Source: Welwitschia mirabilis
Lineage: Eukaryota > Gnetophyta > Gnetopsida > Welwitschiales
Direction: 5' to 3'
Length of the DNA stretch: 64,000 bases
NCBI GenBank assembly: GCA_051453625.1
Contig: JBOZIK010000001.1
Location: forward strand, 283,028,073-283,092,072
Part shown: positions 20,707 to 30,894 of the stretch, piece by piece
Layout: each line of letters begins with the position of its first letter
Numbering within the stretch: the stretch's first letter is position 1
Position numbers and translations under genes: made by a program
The notes under the pieces: model-generated
Database searches by the model: none
The model's input: only the letters and a program-made list of their open reading frames with translations
Told to the model about the DNA's origin: nothing

Positions 20707-22056
20707 CCATTTACTTGTGAATTTTTAAGACTTCTAGATCTAAGTTGATGGCCCTTAATAAAAATCAATATTAAGTGATCTCATTATCACTTAAGTAAAA
20801 ATTACTATTAACTATGCTTATGGGATTTTAAGAAAGAGCTATTCTTTCTTTAAGTTGATTGTTAAAAGAAACAATTAATTAAGGTCTCTAATTTTGATAA
20901 ATCATGAATGAAAAATGTGGGATCTATCTTTATATTATGTTCCTTATGTATAAATCTTTTAATGGGAATAAGATTTTTCTTGATTAGGATAATGAAGCTA
21001 TGAGTCTTGAGTGTGCATTAAAAATGAATATGAGGAGAAGAAATAAAAAGTGAGAGGAAAAAAAAAAAAAAACTAGTATCTCTTCTTCAAATGTATATCT
21101 CATTAATTACTTAATTGAATTTAGTTAACTACATTGGGTCTATGGATGCTCACTAGTAATGTAGCTCTAACGATCTAACTTATGGAATAGTCAATTACAT
21201 TAGGGTTATAAATTCTCACTGGAAATACAACATTGATTTCTGCATAGAATAACATGCTTAACTCTGTTGGAAGAAAATGTCATAAAGCTAGATTTTTAAT
21301 ATGATTCAAAGTCTTAAACTAAAGATGTACACACTAGTAGAAATAGAAAACAAAGGTGGAAATCAAAGCCTTTCTATGATCTATTTCCTTTTAACTATCG
21401 TACTTAAGGTTTATTATAATTTCTTAAATTCTTATAAGTTACTCAGTCATACACTTAGTTAATATCGAGATTCACTTTAAGAAAAATACAAAAACATAAT
21501 AAGGGCCATTAAATTAGGTAGGTTCACTTATTTATTCATTGGTTTTATGGTTAAGCCCTTTTGACACATTTTTATTTTCCATCTCTATTACCCATTTTAC
21601 TTTATCCCCATTTGATGATAAATAAATCATAAAGCATAAGCCATTTTTATGGATTATCTTTTCATTTAGCATTTAATAAAATGATCATTTCGCATTTAGT
21701 TAGCTTTGCCCATTTCATATCTTAGATGCATCTTTTTGCACTACTTTCAATAAAGGAACTTATTAAGATTTTTCTAAGGTTATGTTCTTAAATGATTTAA
21801 ATGTTTTTTATCATAAAACTTTAAGGAAAAAGTTTAGTTTTGGTTTGGGAGTATGACATTTGATTTTTCATGTCATTTTTCACTAAATGTTTTACTTTGA
21901 TACCTTAATTATAGAAAATTGATCATAAATTTCTCAAAGTTATATTATTTTCATACTTGAGAGCTTTGACTTAGATGATTTTTTAATGTTTAATCATTTT
22001 TTTATCAACTTTTTGCTAAGGGTCTAGCAAAAATCTAATTAGGAGGTGGACTAAAA
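20707..22056 (+). other. 3' non-coding region of the RT-less element
   Basis: No RT, RNase H or integrase motif is found on either strand. Two imperfect copies of a ~50-bp segment (21121-21172 and 21190-21240, ACTACATT-GG…CTCACT…AAT-TA-C) are present. A TTTGGTTTGGGAGT tract at about 21840 and AGGAGGTGGA at 22041-22050 are candidate polypurine tracts. Confidence 0.6.
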
Positions 22057-23251
22057 TGTAAAAACTAACATTTTGATCAAGTTAATTGACCAATTTATCT
22101 TAATGAAAGATACTAATATAATCAATTTTCTTATAAAAACATGTATTCTATTTATTTTTATAATAATTATGAACTTTTCATTTTCCCATGACATTTTTAA
22201 GATATTTATCGCACTTTAAAGGACATTCTTAAAATTGAAGATAATCTAGCTTTAAATGTTGACATAGCTGTTTAGGTTACTTGGCACTGCTGATCCTTTT
22301 AAGTAGAATGCCTCATTTTGCATATTCCTAAATTGTCATTGTTGTGGTGTGAATTTATGCAATCTTGAAATCCTTTAGGTAAATCTGTATATCAACTAAC
22401 TTATAGAAAGACACATGCTAGTATAGATGGAAGTTCACCCGAATGTCATAATCTTAATGAAGGCACTGGGTTAAGAGTTAGAGAATTGATTTCTAATATA
22501 TTTTTGGTCTTTTTATCTTATGATAGCTAAAAGTAAATAATAATGTAAATGCAATGAAATTTAATGAAAATGAAATGCAAATGAAATTGGAATGAATTCT
22601 ATTCGTTCCTAATCCTTCTATCACAAGAATTAGCTTCTCTATAATTCAGATCAACTAAGAAGAGTACTCAACTTATTCCTAACCAATATGAACTATGAAA
22701 TATATCAAATAGAATATGGAATGTAATGAGGAATGGAAATGGAATAATAATGCAAATCTAAACTAACTAAAGTAAACCTTAACAAAGGTTGCTTTTATGA
22801 TCTAAATAAATCATAAAATTTATCACTTAAACTATGATCAAGTTAAACCATAAGGGACATAAATAGAATTGAAATAAAAAGAGAAATTGTATTGATTCAA
22901 AGAGTAATTGGATTAATTCAAGAACTTTACATCCACTTACAATAAAATAGCGGCACCTCAATGGAAGAGACTTAGCCTAACACTAATGAAAATCCTTTTT
23001 GTAGTAACTAGATGGACCTCTTGTCCTTCAATCTTTTGTCACAAGGATATTATGTACAAAAGATGGAAACAGAAATGAAGGAGGGAAAGGGTATTTATAG
23101 TTTTACATTGAGATTCTAAAAACTTAATCCTAAAAGTCGGAAAAGAACTAATAGTTTAAATGGGCCGCTTGACTCGATTACAAAGATAATTTTTTCTAAT
23201 CATAGAAAAACAACTATAATTCTGACTGTCATGAGGATTACATAGGGGACA

Positions 23252-23455
23252 TTACCCTATGTCAAAAGGTACTTCATTAGCTTCACGCCCTACTGTTAGC
23301 CTTGCAACTTTTATCCATGTTAGTAGTGCTTTTGTCCTACCTATCATGGGGATGACAAGCTTCCTTATCTCCACTCTTAAAGGTAAGTCAGTCTTTTGCA
23401 TGATGAATTCTTCTTCTAAGTACGCAATGTCAAAATAAGCCTGAGAAACCTTCAA
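23252..23455 (-). CDS. unrecognised 67-codon ORF in a GC-richer patch
   Basis: An open frame from ATG at 23455 to a stop at 23252 lies upstream (on -) of the TATA-containing part of the insertion. The peptide is rich in charged residues and has a segment LPLRVEIRKLVIPMIGR. I do not recognise the family. The local base composition is more balanced than its surroundings and shows CpG sites. It could be a captured gene piece, part of a longer ORF running into the gap, or chance. Confidence 0.25.
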   Translation of the reverse strand: MKVSQAYFDIAYLEEEFIMQKTDLPLRVEIRKLVIPMIGRTKALLTWIKVARLTVGREANEVPFDIG

Positions 23456-23558
23456 ATATGCTAAGAATCACATGTTTTATTGATAATCCTATTAGATCTC
23501 CATAATCATTAGTATTGCATCCAAACCTATGTAAATGTCCTATACCTTGAAAATAACT

Positions 23559-23835
23559 NNNNNNNNNNNNNNNNNNNNNNNNNNNNNNNNNNNNNNNNNN
23601 NNNNNNNNNNNNNNNNNNNNNNNNNNNNNNNNNNNNNNNNNNNNNNNNNNNNNNNNNNNNNNNNNNNNNNNNNNNNNNNNNNNNNNNNNNNNNNNNNNNN
23701 NNNNNNNNNNNNNNNNNNNNNNNNNNNNNNNNNNNNNNNNNNNNNNNNNNNNNNNNNNNNNNNNNNNNNNNNNNNNNNNNNNNNNNNNNNNNNNNNNNNN
23801 NNNNNNNNNNNNNNNNNNNNNNNNNNNNNNNNNNN
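23559..23835. other. assembly gap (277 N)
   Basis: Unknown bases inside the insertion. They hide its right boundary. Confidence 0.99.
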
Positions 23836-24562
23836 TTGATCACTTCATTGTAATTTCCTCCATTTTAGCAAAAGCATAGAATCTTTGAAGAATTAAGTCG
23901 TAATGGCCTATAAACTTCTTATTTGGGAAGTAAAATTGATTTTAAGGATAGCTTGAGAGTTGCTTTTAGGTTTATTCTATCTCTAATGTAATATACCTTT
24001 CTTTGATTCATTACTTAAGAGTTGTTTTCTTTTGATTATTAGTCACAATTCACTTTCTGCTAGAAATGCTTAAGTAGTAACATAACTATTAAAATCCTTT
24101 GATCAACTAAGTGAATTATTTAATTAGTTTAAGTCTTAGTAATTTCATGTATCATGAGTGTCTAGGATTCTTTCTTTTCCTTTTTAATTACAAGGCTATT
24201 AAGGATCAATGTCTTCCAAATTTACTAATATGCATATGGTGAATGAGATTGTGTCACCATGATCTACCACATCATACTTGATAGTCTGAATTTTATTTTA
24301 GAATAGTATAGAATATGGTTAAGTAAGGAATTGTAGAAGGCTAAACTGGACAAATAATTAGAGCTTTCTTACTTCCCACCTTTCTGAATGGAGTTTAAAA
24401 AATTCTCAACCCTTTTTTTCCCCTTTCTTTTATTTGTAACTTGTAAGTTAAGGGAGTTTGTGATAATTATATTTAGGCAATTTCAAATTATCCTATGGAA
24501 AGAACCATATTAACTATTAACTCAATTATATCTAGTTCATTATACAAAATTAATAGCTGACA

Positions 24563-26420
24563 TAGTTACACTAAGGGGTTATGAGATGATAAGAAAAATG
24601 AATCATAATATTTTAAAGAATAGGAATTCAAAATATCATGAATTTAGAAGTAAAATTTTCCTAATGAAAGAAGAAAAATGACCTTGAGATTCTATAAGAT
24701 GAAGTATAAAATTTAAATATTGATAATAAGGATAAGCATAATGGGATACATACTCAAATAATGTTAAGATAGTTTGAAGAAAGAGTGATTTGTAATAAAG
24801 AGAATTTATCACACATGATATAGGAAGAACTAACTTGTCTAAATAGAGGAAAACAATAAAAATTAATATGACATGATGTTTAAAATATAAGTATGTAAGA
24901 TTGTTTATCCTATAGATGCCAAAAACATAGTGGATTTGAAAAAGGTTTTTATGGGTAGGACTAATGGTAACATAACTATTGAGAAACGTAAGGCAAGTGT
25001 TATTACAAAACAATTTTTATAAGTTAAAAGATTCATCTAGGAAGAGACCTTTACTTCCACCACTAGAATAAAAAGATTCTATATTGTGTTACATCTTATA
25101 GTATAGATTAGATGGAATCTTTACTAAATTAATGTAGAATTTTCATTTTTAAGGGATACTTAACTCTATAATCTATATAAAAAGATTTTATATTGTGTCA
25201 CATCTTATAGTATAGATTACATGAAATCTTTACTAAATTAATGTAGAATTTTGATTTTTAAGGGATACTTAACTCTATAATCTATATAGAAAGATTAAAG
25301 GTTTTAAAGTTGATTTTGAAAGAGTGCGTAATTTAATAAAATTATTGTATTGATTAGAAAAGTTACTTAGGATTTTGTATTAGGTGCTAAGAAAATTTGT
25401 ATTAAATCATAACCTTTGGAACTTGCCTCATAATGCAAATCATTATGTGACGTTAAATGGAACAAAGCCTATTCCATGTATGTTCTTTCATGTGAATGAT
25501 GTATTGGTAAGGTTTAAAAATGAAAAAATATTATTAGACTTCAAGAAAATCTTGGCATGAAACTTTAAATTATCAAATAAAAATAAAGCATATCGTTACC
25601 TTTAGCATGAAGATTATATGACAATACAAAATAAGATATGTAACTCAATGAAAATACTTAGATAAAATACTAAATCATATAAAGTAAAAGACATTAAAGA
25701 AGGTGTTATCCTCTTAAACCTAGCTCATAAAATATATGAAGATAATCGTATGAAGATTGATATCATCTACTTATATAACATTATTAGAAAACTATAGTAT
25801 CTAACTTAACTTATATAAGATATGCAAATACTAATAAATCATCTTTCACAATTCTTAATAGAACCAATTAAGTACCATATGAAAGTTGTTCTTTAACATT
25901 CACAATACCTTAAGAAGATAAAATCTTTTATCCTAAGCATTAATAGTGTGGTAACTCATTAGTTGCCTCTACCAACTCTGATTAGAATGACGATCTATTT
26001 TGAAAAAAGTCTAAAACTAGTTACATGATTTATTTAGGAAAGTCAACTGTTTTATTAATAAGCCTAAAGTAGGATTATGTTTTGAGGTCAATCATGGAAT
26101 TTGAGTACGATGTTCCAAGTGAAGTTGTAAAGGAAGTACTTACCATTTAGAACCAACTTACAACTTAGGCATTAATGTACGGAATTCCATTATCTATTTG
26201 AATGAAAAAGTTGTAATTTAATCTATAAAGAATTATGTTACTAGGAGAAATATTTATCATTTAAAAACACATTTATTCACTATAAATGATGATTATACTA
26301 CTAAAAGATTTGATACTTCTTACATCGAGTCCACATCAAATTCTATCAAGAATTTTATAAAAGTATTCAATATGAAGAAGTTTAACTTTATGTTATTATT
26401 AAGTTCTCCACCTAATTATT
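24563..26420 (+). pseudogene. copia-A reverse transcriptase and RNase H, degenerate
   Basis: The RT start is seen at about 24905-25070 (IDAKNIVDLKKVFMGR, NITIEKRKASVITKQF, EETFTSTTRIKRFYIVL), which fits the copia segment from CKWVFK to SIRIVL. A 109-bp duplication then interrupts it. It resumes with SLYGL-like LLY-LE, MFFHVNDVLVRFKNEKILLDF (catalytic YVDD region read as H-V-N-D, so an Asp is lost), NSMKIL, and RNase H pieces EFEYDVPSEVVKEVL (the TEAEY region) and MYGIPLSI. Frameshifts and stops are numerous. Confidence 0.72.
25068..25285 (+). repeat. 109-bp tandem duplication in the RT
   Basis: Positions 25068-25176 and 25177-25285 are nearly identical, with only a few transitions between them. 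It is younger than most of the decay around it. Confidence 0.92.
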
Positions 26421-26433
26421 TAAAAGGAGGAAA
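26421..26433 (+). other. polypurine tract of copia-A
   Basis: TAAAAGGAGGAAA directly precedes the TGTTGG start of the 3' LTR, the usual copia arrangement. Confidence 0.75.
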
Positions 26434-26980
26434 TGTTGGTAAATGTTATTTTATTAACTAGCATTTATTATAATTAATAATGTATAACAAAATGGTATTA
26501 TTTACTTTAATGGTTTATTATTCATTCAATTTATAATTATTACCTTATATTCTTACATATATCATATCTTTAGTATATTACATTTTGTAACATTCTCATA
26601 CTTTCTAAAGAATATTACTTTATAAAATATAAAGAGGAGAGTTTGATGTGCATAATTTTGTGATTTGGATTTGATGGTCCTATTCATTAGTTTATAACAG
26701 TTATATTACAAACATAATAATAACCCAAAAATAAGCATTCATTAGGTTAAAACCTAAATAAATTCTTAAAATATGATATTTAATCTTATATATAACCAAA
26801 ACATTCTTTGAACCTCATCACATGACATGATTATGATAAGAGATAACACAACTAGATTACTGATAATTTATTAAGCAAAGAACACATTTAAAAAAGAAAT
26901 AGTATGCTTAGAATTAGATATGTAAATATCCTTATGTAGTTAAAATGTAAATATTGAAGAAGAATTGAATAAATGCTAAG
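26434..26980 (+). repeat. 3' LTR of copia-A, right end uncertain
   Basis: It begins TGTTGGTAAATG after the polypurine tract. A TATA-like TATAAAATATAAAG lies at about 26615. The length is set to match the estimated 5' LTR, and no clear CA end was found. Confidence 0.5.
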
Positions 26981-27553
26981 AAATAAAATCATAAATTTTC
27001 CAATAACTACATAGAAAAACTAGCCTTAATTCAGAAAATAATAAGAACAATAATGTTGTTAGATTTATCTAGGAGGACTCATCATGAAATTTAATTATTG
27101 AATTAAAATTCCAAAAGAATAATGATTTACATAAGATTCCTTGTACAAGAATTTTTCTTCTCTCATAAGGTATTATATGATTAAAATAAATTAATAAGTA
27201 ACTAAAAAAGTTAACTTACCATTAATGTAGGTGCTTTAGTACTAATAAGAAACATACTATTATAGAAAAAAAATAAAAATAATAACAAAACATGTAGATA
27301 CCAAAAAAATCAGTATGGTTAAATTATGTTTCAAAATATTTTTTAGTCTAATATTTTGTAATTATTTGAATAAGTTTGTATTTAGAAATTATTCAAATAT
27401 ATCAATTAACTATTTTCAAAGTTAAATACTATTTAAGTCTAAAATAAATGCATAAATATTTAGAATATTTGATTCCATAAAAAATTAATTATTAAGCCCA
27501 TTGTTCATATCTATTCCATAATATTTTAATGCTAATGTACCTTAAATAAATAG
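26981..27553. other. AT-rich sequence, no gene recognised
   Basis: This is the left flank of the chromovirus. No coding or structural signal was found. Confidence 0.5.
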
Positions 27554-27976
27554 TGTAATGTTTTAAAATCACTTCATGATTAACTGATGATGTATTAAGG
27601 ATGACTACTATATAACAAAAGGGTGTGACCCTTAATTTGTAATATTATGTCCTTTCATCTTGAGTCTTAAATCTGTGGAGTTACGTGAAGGTGGAGAGAC
27701 CGGATGGATGTAACTAATGATAATGTTGTCTAATCCCCAAGGGCTATAGGAGTGGGACTAAGGTCATATTTAATGTCTTTACCTTTAACCACTAGTACAA
27801 CGCTAGACTCAGGTGTAGACATAATATCATTGTATTATAGTCCGCTACTATATTGATAAAGAAATACTTCATTTTTTACTCAATTAATGTATTATCAAAT
27901 TCATCATTATGTAGTCTTTAAATGCTTCTTATTAAATCCAAATTTTAACCTTAATTCTATAATTTAAAACATTATA
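27554..27976 (+). repeat. 5' LTR of the chromovirus
   Basis: 423 bp. It starts TGTAATGTTTTAAA and ends TTTAAAACATTATA, an inverted repeat of 14 bp apart from one C-to-T change. It is homologous throughout to 36906-37351. Confidence 0.92.
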
Positions 27977-27978
27977 AT

Positions 27979-27990
27979 CAGTATCAGAGT
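27979..27990 (+). other. primer-binding site of the chromovirus
   Basis: CAGTATCAGAGT matches the tRNA-Met site TGGTATCAGAGC at 9 of 12 positions. All three differences are transitions. It lies two bases from the LTR end. Confidence 0.85.
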
Positions 27991-30894
27991 CAAGATAGGT
28001 AGTAAATTGCTATATTTCAAATCCACATGAAATAGAAGAAAGAATATGAAGAACAAAAACATACAATTCCTTTTATTATGAAAACTTAGTATTAAAATAA
28101 TATTGTATGATAAGAAACTTCAAAACACTCCGAAGAAGACATCCAAGAAGTAGCAAAAGAAAAATTAAAAATTAGGCCTCCTTAGGAGAAAAATCATCCT
28201 ATAAATATAAAGAAGTCTCTTGGCCTTCCATAGCTCGGTAGTCTATTCCATGCCAATTGATCTAGTGTTAATAGTTGAAGCCAGAGGAGAAAAAAAATGG
28301 CTTGAATTACAAAACCCAAAAATAATGATACCCTAGTAAATTTAAAATAAATAAGAAAGGTCTTTTATTATAACTACATATAAAGTTTACTATAACATAC
28401 TAAAGTACCAAGCAGATGCTTTTGAGATAATTTACCATTATGATAAATAGCTACAATGTCATCTATGATAATAGCTAATCAATTCCTAGGAATTTGAACC
28501 ATCTATTTGTTCTTCGTTCATCACATAGAAAGCTAGGCATGTTGAACCTCTAAAGCTACTAATTGGGAAACATCCATCCTAGATTTCTTCTTGAAAAGGC
28601 ACAAATTCTCTAGTTCATTCTACAACAAAGAGGAGAATCAGTACAAAAATAAGAATATAGGGAGTTTTAAATAAATATAAGAGAAAACAACATTAGCTGG
28701 ATCATGTGGATAGTATCATTTATAGTCCCATGATGCTCTACATCATGATGGGCTACATAATAAAAAAGATTTTGGAATATTTATTACATTGTGAAAATCC
28801 TTTACCTACTATGACCATTGTCACTAAGGAGTATAATGAAGAGTAAAGCAATATATATGACTTTGCTCATAGTCACAATAAAAATTGGCATCATGAGAAT
28901 AGCAAAATGAATATATGTTGTCTAACTGTAAGGAATGAGTCACCTAAGTATGAAGCATATCCCCAAGAATCTAAAATTTCCTAATTTGATCTAGAAACTC
29001 ATTAAACCATGGAGTGAGAAATTCTATCATTAAAAGTATGTTATTCATTTAGTAAGTAATCTAACCTACCTCATTAATAATCCTCTTAGGTATAGGAGAA
29101 GGACAAGGAAAAGATGGTGTAGCTTATTTTGTAAGTAGTAGATCCTATGGCATAAAAGAAGAAAAATAGGAGATGGAATAGGATATGTTTCCTTGAGATG
29201 GAAAATTATTGAAAGCTAAAAGATCATCATGAAGATCGATGTCTAAATCTGAAATCAATTACGAGAAGCTAAAGGGAAAGGAGAATATGGAACCAGTTAA
29301 CATAATGACCTACTCCCTTCTAGAGCATGTAAGAGGGTAAAATCTATCTTATCCTCATATACAATAGGTAGAGTCTTTGAAATCTATAAAATAAAAATTT
29401 AAAAGTTACTAACACCTTGTTAAATGAAAGAAATAAGTAAAAGAGGAAATAATGACAAATTAATAAAATAAAAAAATACACTTTACGAGCTTGAGTTTGA
29501 TGATGAAAGCTAAGGGATAAATCTTCCTAAGTTATCTCATAAGGGATTCGTTGCTACACTTCCTTATCCTTGCAATGGTATAAGAAGCCTCAAGAATTAG
29601 AAGCAATGTCTTTATTCATCTATACATCATGAAGAAAAAAATTCCCAATCAATGTCATATTATCATTAAAGAAACAAGTATCTAAACTTACTACCTTAGA
29701 TAAAATGGAGAAAGCTTTCTTAGCAGAATTCCCAAGATCATGTGAACTTGACCCTTCTTCCTCCACTATACTAAAAGAGTATAAGTGGAGTAAGGGTGAA
29801 TAAGGTACATTTTTTAGGGGTAGCAAAAAGAAGGAATTAAATAGATAAGAAGAAAATCCCTACAAACTCATAGGCCTAGCATTTATAAAATACAGTTCTA
29901 AAAGCATGTATCCACAAAAGCACTTCTCCGTTTCTTCACCTCTTTTAAGATGTATAAGTTGGGCTATGATAGAAGAGCAAATAACAGAGGCCTAATCAAA
30001 AGAAACTCCTCTAACAATAAAAGAGATCAAATATATGACAAAATCAAGGACTTCACTAAAATGATATGAAGAAAGGCTCAATAAGCAATCAAGTATCCAC
30101 AGGCAGCATAATAGGAGTTACAAAAATTGTAGTAAAAACATTATGCCTATGGTTATCTATTTCTCCTATAAAAATAAAGTAATATAATTGATTAAATAAG
30201 AAATCCATAAAATCACAATTCAAGCAAGTTTCTTTAAAGAGAATTCTACTTCTCTCACTTAAACCAAAGGCCACATAAATGATCTTTTCTAAGATAATAA
30301 TAGAATCATGTGTAGGATGCAAATGGTTTCATTTTGAAGATTGAATATATATATATATATATTCAAGGTGGGGAAAAAAACCATAAAGATTAATAAAATT
30401 ATAAGAAAACACCCAATAAAAACCTAAGTAGGAAGCCCTCTCTTAAATCTCTAGTCCAATAGAACCAACATTGGTATAATTTTAAGAAATATGAAGAAAA
30501 CAACACTAGGTCATACCTTAAATAATGGATGAAGAAGCTAATGAACAAATGCTAAAATGTAAAGGAAGCTTCTATACAGAAAAAGTATGTCTAATGTCAT
30601 TTAGAAGGGAAGGGATCCATCAAGAAAAGGGCCACCAAAGATTATGAAAAAGAGATTTAAGAGAAATAGGAAAAGAAGTAAAATACAAGAAATGCCTAGA
30701 AGAATAAGGGTTGAACACTCCACATGTAAAAGAAAAATAGAAGAAAGGAATTGAAAATGTTAATGCCTATTTGTAATAAAATACCTAGGGTTAAACTAAT
30801 CCTTTAAATTTAGTAAGAAACTTAATCTCAATCTAATTAACCTAAGGTAAAAAGCCTCTATCAATTATAATTAAGGAAATTCAACATCATACTT
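27991..30894 (+). other. unassigned 2.9-kb part of the chromovirus leader
   Basis: No gag or known domain could be read on either strand. Short - strand open frames exist (29826-29620 and 30322-30089) but resemble nothing I recognise. A separate, very old insertion within the leader is possible. A 26-bp AT palindrome lies at 30341-30366. Confidence 0.5.

Larger units (their letters stand above)
22341..23835 (-). mobile_element. insertion inside the LTR, probably a solo LTR on -
   Basis: Sequence foreign to the host LTR starts TTGTGGTGTGAATTTATGC. It includes a - strand TATA box (CTATAAATACCC, 23097-23086) and A/G-rich AATGAAA repeats (22545-22600), and it enters a 277-bp gap. One LTR-like unit with no coding body suggests a solo LTR, but the outer end is hidden by the gap. 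Confidence 0.45.
15913..24562 (+). mobile_element. gag-protease gypsy element without RT (Athila/Tat type)
   Basis: Two long LTRs (15913-17248 and 22057-24562, the second enlarged by an insertion) enclose a gypsy primer-binding site, gag (18370-18890), a protease (20060-20430) and then 1.6 kb with no RT, RNase H or integrase. LTR starts (TGTAAAAA-T/C-TAAC) and ends (ATACAAAATTAAT) agree in both copies. The PBS and the gag and protease sequences are of the Athila/Tat kind. It looks like a non-autonomous derivative that would have needed another element's RT. Confidence 0.78.
22057..24562 (+). repeat. 3' LTR of the RT-less gypsy element, interrupted
   Basis: 22057-22340 matches the start of the 5' LTR, and 23850-24562 matches its last 700 bp. 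The middle is replaced by an insertion of at least 1.2 kb plus a gap. The end is taken at CTGACA (24562). Confidence 0.78.
11045..26980 (+). mobile_element. copia-A: Ty1/copia element split by two nested elements
   Basis: Pieces of one copia element appear in the correct order and strand on both sides of two insertions: LTR start (about 11045), gag zinc knuckle (11855), protease (12152-12295), integrase (12565-13219), a 148-bp integrase tail (15765-15912), RT (from about 24900), RNase H (to about 26420), polypurine tract (26421-26433) and 3' LTR (from 26434). The integrase tail SYDLITKTLKELRNVVFEK lies exactly between the two inserts, which strongly supports the reconstruction. The right end is estimated. 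Confidence 0.75.

Noticed and set aside
23430-23879. Long frames through the 277-N gap on both strands
   Set aside because: They are artefacts of the unknown bases. The flanks are LTR and insertion sequence.
24636-25013. 125-codon - strand frame
   Set aside because: It is antisense to the copia-A RT start, which shows clear motifs on the + strand. Hydrophobic content follows from AT-rich sequence.
27961-28000. Start of an additional copia element because of the GTATCAGAG site
   Set aside because: The site directly follows the 5' LTR of the chromovirus, whose gene order (RT before integrase) and chromodomain are gypsy. Chromoviruses use the same tRNA-Met site.
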